A stretch of 64,000 nt of DNA, taken from positions 15,877,828 to 15,941,827 of the forward strand of contig CM023540.1 in the NCBI GenBank assembly GCA_013350335.1, read 5' to 3'. A program made the position numbers and the translations under genes. Source of the DNA: Chimonanthus salicifolius (Eukaryota > Streptophyta > Magnoliopsida > Laurales > Calycanthaceae). Below are positions 59,101-64,000 of the stretch, one piece after another; the stretch's first letter is position 1, and the number at the start of each line of letters is the position of its first letter. The notes beneath the pieces were generated by a model. That model was not told where the DNA came from and did no database searches. It saw only the letters and a list, made by a program, of their open reading frames with translations.

Positions 59101-62100
59101 GTGAGTAGTTTTGTAGAAGTATGTTGTTGCAATTTTTTTTTTGTAAATACAATTTGTGACCTTCAGTTGTCACGCATATGATAAATTTCTTGTCCTGATT
59201 TCTCAAATGGAGGGGAATATATGATTCTGAGAAGTCTCATTAGAAGTCATCAAAAAGGTTGGGTCACATTTTATATTTGTATCCAACATTACTATTTTAG
59301 ACAGATGATTGTTAACAACTTAAATGGAACAACATAGAATTTCTCCGGACAGAATGAGTCAAACCTCGTGCACAATGGAACCAAAATCCATTTCCATTTG
59401 CCACTTGGCCACACCCATTGAAATCTCTATTTGATGCTGTAAATACCACTTTCTGTCATTACTTAGCCATTCCCGCCCCAGTGTCTATTGATTACGTTGT
59501 TGCCAGGACCCTACACATGTAATGTAAAATCCTAATGAATTTATTGATCATTACATAGAATTCAATTAAGATATTGTGTGAAGGTGTGTTGGTTTTCTTA
59601 TTATTACTGGAATCCTACAGTGCTGCTGCTTCAGATTTTTCCAATTGGACAAAGGTGGAACTTCTGTTACAAGCTAAAGGGACAGACCATAAAGCAAGAC
59701 TTCAATTAACTACTACCAAAAAAGGAGTAATTTGGTTTGATCAAGTGTCCGCTATGCCCTTGGAAACTTACAAGGTATATTTTGAGGCATAATTATATTA
59801 CCTTACTTGTAGTCAACGTTCTAAAAATTGAAATCGTATTGTAAGTTGTTTTAGTCATTGAATTGCATCAAATTGCAAATTGTATAGTAAACCGTATGAT
59901 TTTCTCATAAATGTGTAAAATCTTAAAAAAAAAGGTTTGAAAAGTAAAAGAAAAGTTTTTCATATCGTATGCACTTTGTATTCAAATCATTATTGATAAA
60001 GTGACAAAAGATGATGACAGCATTGTATATAACTCGATTGTCATTTATGTAAACATTATTAAAACTACAAAAAGAAAGTCAGGTGTTTGGCATTTTAATT
60101 ACATGGGATCATGGATAACTGATGTTTTGAAAATTGACTCAGGATCATTAAAAGGAGAATCATACTAAAAGTAACATTTCAATAACAATTTTTTCTAAGG
60201 TAGTTAAAAAATCATATCATATTATTAGATCCAATTTTTTTCGTTCAAAAACTGTATCATATCATAAGATTCAAATTATAAATCATAAGATTCTAACAAC
60301 TATGCTTGTAGTTGGTTTTCAGTTTTCTTTCTTTCTTCTTTTTTTTTTCATAGGGACATGGCTTCCGAAAAGATCTCATTTCCATGCTTGCAGATCTAAA
60401 GCCAAGATTTATGAGATTTCCAGGTATAAGTTTACCATTTGCATCTATGTACTTGACTATGAAAATCTTTGATATTTTTCTACTGATTTATCATAGATCG
60501 CCAGTTTTCTTTGCAAATACTAGTCACAAAAAGATTAAGGAGTAATTAGCTTGTTAAGACAAGGATCATTCTGCAGATGTCTGACTGTGGCCGTACTTTC
60601 AGCAATTAATTGTAGTGTATGTATAATCTCCTTGGAGACATCCGATGAAATTGGAATGTTACAGAAAAAATTAGCATGACTCCTATTCTGAGATGACAAA
60701 TGATCCAAATTCTAAAAAAAAGTTTTAGTGTATATATAGTAGAAACTACCGCTACTGACCATTCATTATGTGGCAGATTTAGGAATGGCTACAACAACTT
60801 TCCTTATTGAAGAAATTTATCAACAATGTGTGCCTAATGTTGCTTAGTTCATTTAGAGATACATGTTTAAAATTTGAGTTCTAGCCATATCAACAAGTTA
60901 TAGGACTTTCTGATAATTAAGTTTTTAACACAATTTTCTATCTTGACAGTTCTGATTCAAACAAAGGACCGTGCCCTGTGGTTCTGAATATTACACTCAG
61001 AATTGTTAAATAATATATATATTATATTATATTTGTTCAATAGAATTTTACTGATAAATTCATTGTTGTGAGCTGTTACACTTACTCGGAACACAAACCA
61101 AGGGCAGAACTAGTGGGTCCCACTTTATTAGGTGAATCTTGTCTAAATTAGGGTATATGTTATGGGATCCTTTCTGTATCTTTTAGGATTAAGATTAATA
61201 TTAGGTATGATTTGTCGATGATCTTTAGGAACAAGATTAGAAGGTTAGCAAATTGATAGATTTAATTGGGACTGCATGATATTTTTGAAGAATCTTGGAG
61301 AAATTATAAGATCTAGGATTGTGGTTCAAGTCAATGTAACCCATTTATGTGTGCTTATAGTGATGACTTTCACAAGCAATATCCATGGGCTCTCAATTCC
61401 GTTGCCCTTGAGTTGTCTCCCATCTCCCTTTTCTTCACAAGGTGGCAATGGGTTCTCTTCCATGCCATGCAACGTGAGTGTGTGAATGGGCTTGTTTTTC
61501 ATGTTCTTTTATTCATGTCATGAATGTGAAATATGAGGATTTGAATGAGATTGGGTTCTTTGTGTTGTATTCCCTTTTGTAATACTGAACATGAGGTTCA
61601 ATAGTCAGATGAGCTGAATTTGTTTAGCTGTTTTTGTGGACTATATGGAATATATTTTCCATTTGTTTATTCATCTTCAAATTTAAGAGAGAATTTCTCT
61701 CTTGGTCTTTTAGATGTAGCAGCAAGATGCTTTACATGGGCATTTGAACCACTGATTTAGAAATTCCTTGGCCCTTTTATTGTATAGGAGGGTGCTTTGT
61801 TGAAGGTGAATGGTTAAGAAATGCATTTCGTTGGAGAGAAACAATCGGTCCATGGGAAGAGCGGCCTGGGCATTTTGGCGATGTCTGGATGTACTGGACT
61901 GATGATGGACTTGGATACTTTGAGTTTCTCCAAGTATGGTATTTTTTAAGTGCAGGTTTTTATTTAGTACTACTGATTCACATGAAATGCTGATTTTGCT
62001 GTGACAATTTGTTTTTTGTAGCTAGCAGAAGACTTGGACACATTACCAATATGGGTAGTCAATAATGGTATTTCCTTGGCCTTTCAACAAATGGGCTGCC

Positions 62101-62196
62101 CTTCATATGCTCCATTTTATCTTTTTTCCCCTTTGTGTTGCAGGTGTTAGCCACAATGACGAAGTTGATTCCTCCATTCTCTTGCCTTTTGTCCAG
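56162..62196 (+). CDS. Alpha-L-arabinofuranosidase, GH51 (partial, continues past the window)
   Basis: Secreted enzyme that removes arabinofuranosyl side chains from cell-wall arabinan, arabinogalactan and arabinoxylan. Exons by reading frame and GT/AG sites: 56162-56338, 58047-58101, 58416-58627, 58979-59100, 59621-59774, 60354-60423, 61788-61933, 62022-62067, 62144-62196. The phases agree at every junction. The N-terminus is a signal peptide (Leu/Cys-rich, about residues 1-28), then SQTARLIVDASG, LFGIFFEEINHAGAGGIWSE, a CBM-like beta domain (IYNPGYWGMNIQQGETYKV; NWTKVELLLQAKG), and the GH51 barrel start (GHGFRKDLISMLADLKPRFM, RFPGGCFVEGEWLRNAFRWR, GDVWMYWTDDGLGYFEFLQL, LPIWVVNNGVSHND). The catalytic GNE Glu lies in exons beyond 64000. 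The frame is intact. The final visible donor is GC (CAG|GCATGT) rather than GT. Confidence 0.93.
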
Positions 62197-62568
62197 GCAT
62201 GTCATGAGCTTTGCTACTCCCATTATATATGATTGTATTGATTTTCTTGAGAAGCATTATGTGAGTGGGCATTGGGCGAAAGTTTACTTTTGGATCATTA
62301 ATTGCGAGGCTTGGTCATGATAAGCCTGAATTTTGATAAAAACGCCTAACCAAACTAGTTCAAGATCCATGCCTACTGGCCCATTTCTGTTCCTAAACCA
62401 AATTCATTCAAAAGGAAATTACAAAGTCTAATGATCTAAATAAGGCCTAGATCTATTCATACCAGATCCATCTAGGAAGTGATTTCTTTAAACTCTATCA
62501 TGCATAATGTATGCAAGATTACTGGATTTTTCTTTATTTTTTTTACCTCTTTGATAAAAGCACAATCT

Positions 62569-62617
62569 AGAATCACGACTTGTCTGAGCTATGGCTTGAT
62601 TTTGTATTCCCGTTATC
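62569..62617 (+). repeat. 49-bp target-site duplication (left)
   Basis: Starts AGAATCACGACTTGTCTGAG. It is repeated at 63126-63174 with two differences (G/C and C/T). It is unusually long for a LINE duplication. Confidence 0.9.
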
Positions 62618-63125
62618 CGGGTCTAGCAGGGATCGGGGGTGTCCTTAGGGATCATTTAGGTCTACGAGGGTGGTTTTTACTAAATCTGTGGAATTGTGGT
62701 GTCAAACGAGGCTGAACTTCTTAGCATTAGGAGAGCCCTGACTTTAGGTAACAACTTTTTTGGGGGGGGGGAATTAGTGATTGAGAGTGACTCTTCCAAT
62801 GCTGTTAAATGGGCCGGGCTCCTCCTTGGAGGTTAATTACCTTGGTAAGGGAGATTAAGGAATTAATCTCGGGCATGGAGGTGTCTTTTGCTCATATCAA
62901 TCTCTTAACCAATGGTGTGGCGGACTTCTTTGCGAAAAACGGCGTTGATGGCACGATTTGTGGGACTTTTTATTTACATGGGGGGTAGTTCATTTTCTAC
63001 CAAGGGTGTTCTCATTGTAGTTCTTGGGTGTTGTAGTTTTTATTGCTCTTCTTTTCTTTTGGTCCAAGTCTTTTAGTTCTTGCCTTTTTCTCAATATATT
63101 TTTCTCTATTACCGTTCAAAAAAAA
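62618..63125 (+). mobile_element. 5'-truncated LINE with RNase H domain, inside a GH51 intron
   Basis: ~508 bp ending in an A-run (63118-63126). It reads LAGIGGVLRDHLG, EAELLSIRRALTLGNNFF, LVIESDSSNAVKWA, then VREIKELISGMEVSFAHINL and NGVADFFAKNGVDG, the RNase H-like C-terminal domain of plant LINEs. A G-run near 62761-62771 and frameshifts interrupt it. It is flanked by a 49-bp duplication (62569-62617 and 63126-63174) with two mismatches, so the insertion limits are exact. Confidence 0.9.
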
Positions 63126-63174
63126 AGAATCACCACTTGTCTGAGCTATGGCTTGATTTTGTATTCCTGTTATC
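63126..63174 (+). repeat. 49-bp target-site duplication (right)
   Basis: Second copy of 62569-62617, directly after the LINE A-run. Confidence 0.9.
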
Positions 63175-64000
63175 TTGGTTCATTTTCCATATAAAATTTG
63201 GATTTAGCATGTAATTGGCATCTTTCTGTTACTATTAAGTTGGCAAGGTAGCAACAATTAACTTGCATGACCTTTATTTATTTTACTTACATGATGTCTA
63301 TTGGCAGACATGTTAATGAAAAACTTGAACAAGTTTTTTTGAAGTTCTGGTCTTATGATGCTATCAATATTCTGTTAAAGGTTTATCATGTAAGTAATGA
63401 TATAGAGTTCAGCTACGTTGACGAGCACAGGATGCACGGACACACATCATACATGCGCACAATCCCACACACACATTTGAAAATTGGTGTTACAATATTT
63501 TTGTCTTCATTATAATCTCTGCAAATGCCTCTTCCAATAAAGTGAAAGCAATTTTTTATTTAAAGTGATAATATTGATCAACCTTCGGCAATCTCAAGTT
63601 CTCTGGTATCAGATTTGTTGCCGCCTAATACTTTACATGTATCAATAAGGTCAATTTAGTCAATAGAAGGTGGATTTGAAGTCAAAGAGATGTGGCTACA
63701 GCTATTAAATAGCATATTGATATTGATAATGGCAGAATCTAATAGAAACCCGGGAAGGCTTTATGCCTGGATGCATGGACCCCCAATGGGGTCCATTTCA
63801 TGATCAACTCAAACCGTTCCAAGTCTTTTTTTTCTCTTATATATTTAGATCCAACCCTATTTAATATTCATTTGGTGCATCCTCACCATTAGATTAAGCA
63901 TCATGGGAAAAAATGTTTATCCTATGATTTATTTTGATCTTAAAAAAACTTAAGGGCTAGAATGATGTGACGGACCCATTTTGGACAGTTTGGTAATCTC
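63175..64000 (+). other. Remaining intron of the GH51 gene, no exon seen
   Basis: The expected next coding block (family pattern EALDGIEFARG) does not appear before 64000, so the intron beginning at 62197 is at least 1.8 kb. Nothing else is recognised. Confidence 0.6.

Overview
This is plant nuclear DNA, most likely from a dicot or other non-grass angiosperm. It is AT-rich, its genes have introns, and decayed mobile elements fill most of it. Only two genes look intact. One is a single-exon DPH3 gene (diphthamide synthesis, CSL zinc finger) on the minus strand at 20027-20275. The other is the 5' two-thirds of a GH51 alpha-L-arabinofuranosidase gene on the plus strand, with visible coding exons from 56162 to 62196 that continue past the window edge. 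A two-exon fragment of magnesium chelatase subunit D (ChlD) at 34780-36318 is a pseudogene.

Region 1-13070: a miniature inverted-repeat element with an 8-bp target duplication (TAGAACAA) is split by a 12.4-kb Ty3/gypsy complex at 419-12854. The complex reads on the minus strand as 5' LTR, gag remnant, an inverted copy of the same gag remnant and LTR, pol (RT, RNase H, truncated integrase), then a truncated 3' LTR. The central 8.1 kb (4710-12854) is a giant inverted repeat with two ~4.0-kb arms and a 59-bp spacer. Both arms carry the same gag deletion and stop codons. One LTR end abuts pol sequence directly. This looks like self-integration or template rearrangement of a single element.

Region 13070-20970: mostly unannotatable AT-rich DNA, with LINE remnants, a tRNA-derived SINE that has target duplications, and DPH3. 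Region 20970-28031: two long solo-type LTRs of the same family nested in opposite orientation; the inner one has a perfect ACAAT duplication. Region 28157-33990: a complete TRIM (TTTCC duplication), a LINE RNase H fragment, a scrambled Ty1/copia remnant whose RNase H occurs twice, and an opposite-strand gag-like or pararetrovirus-like remnant.

Region 34780-45213: the ChlD pseudogene with a MITE and minisatellite in its intron, a gypsy LTR-PBS-gag remnant, and a 4.0-kb solo LTR holding a four-unit hairpin array. Region 45440-54000: two more TRIMs (one with a perfect TTAAC duplication), a second copy of the interrupted MITE family, SINE remnants and a tRNA-Trp pseudogene. Region 54000-64000: the GH51 gene, with three G-boxes upstream at exact 82-bp spacing, a 5'-UTR intron, and a LINE fragment with a 49-bp target duplication in its last visible intron. 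No CRISPR arrays, operons or bacterial features are present. All calls come from reading the sequence; no database search was run.
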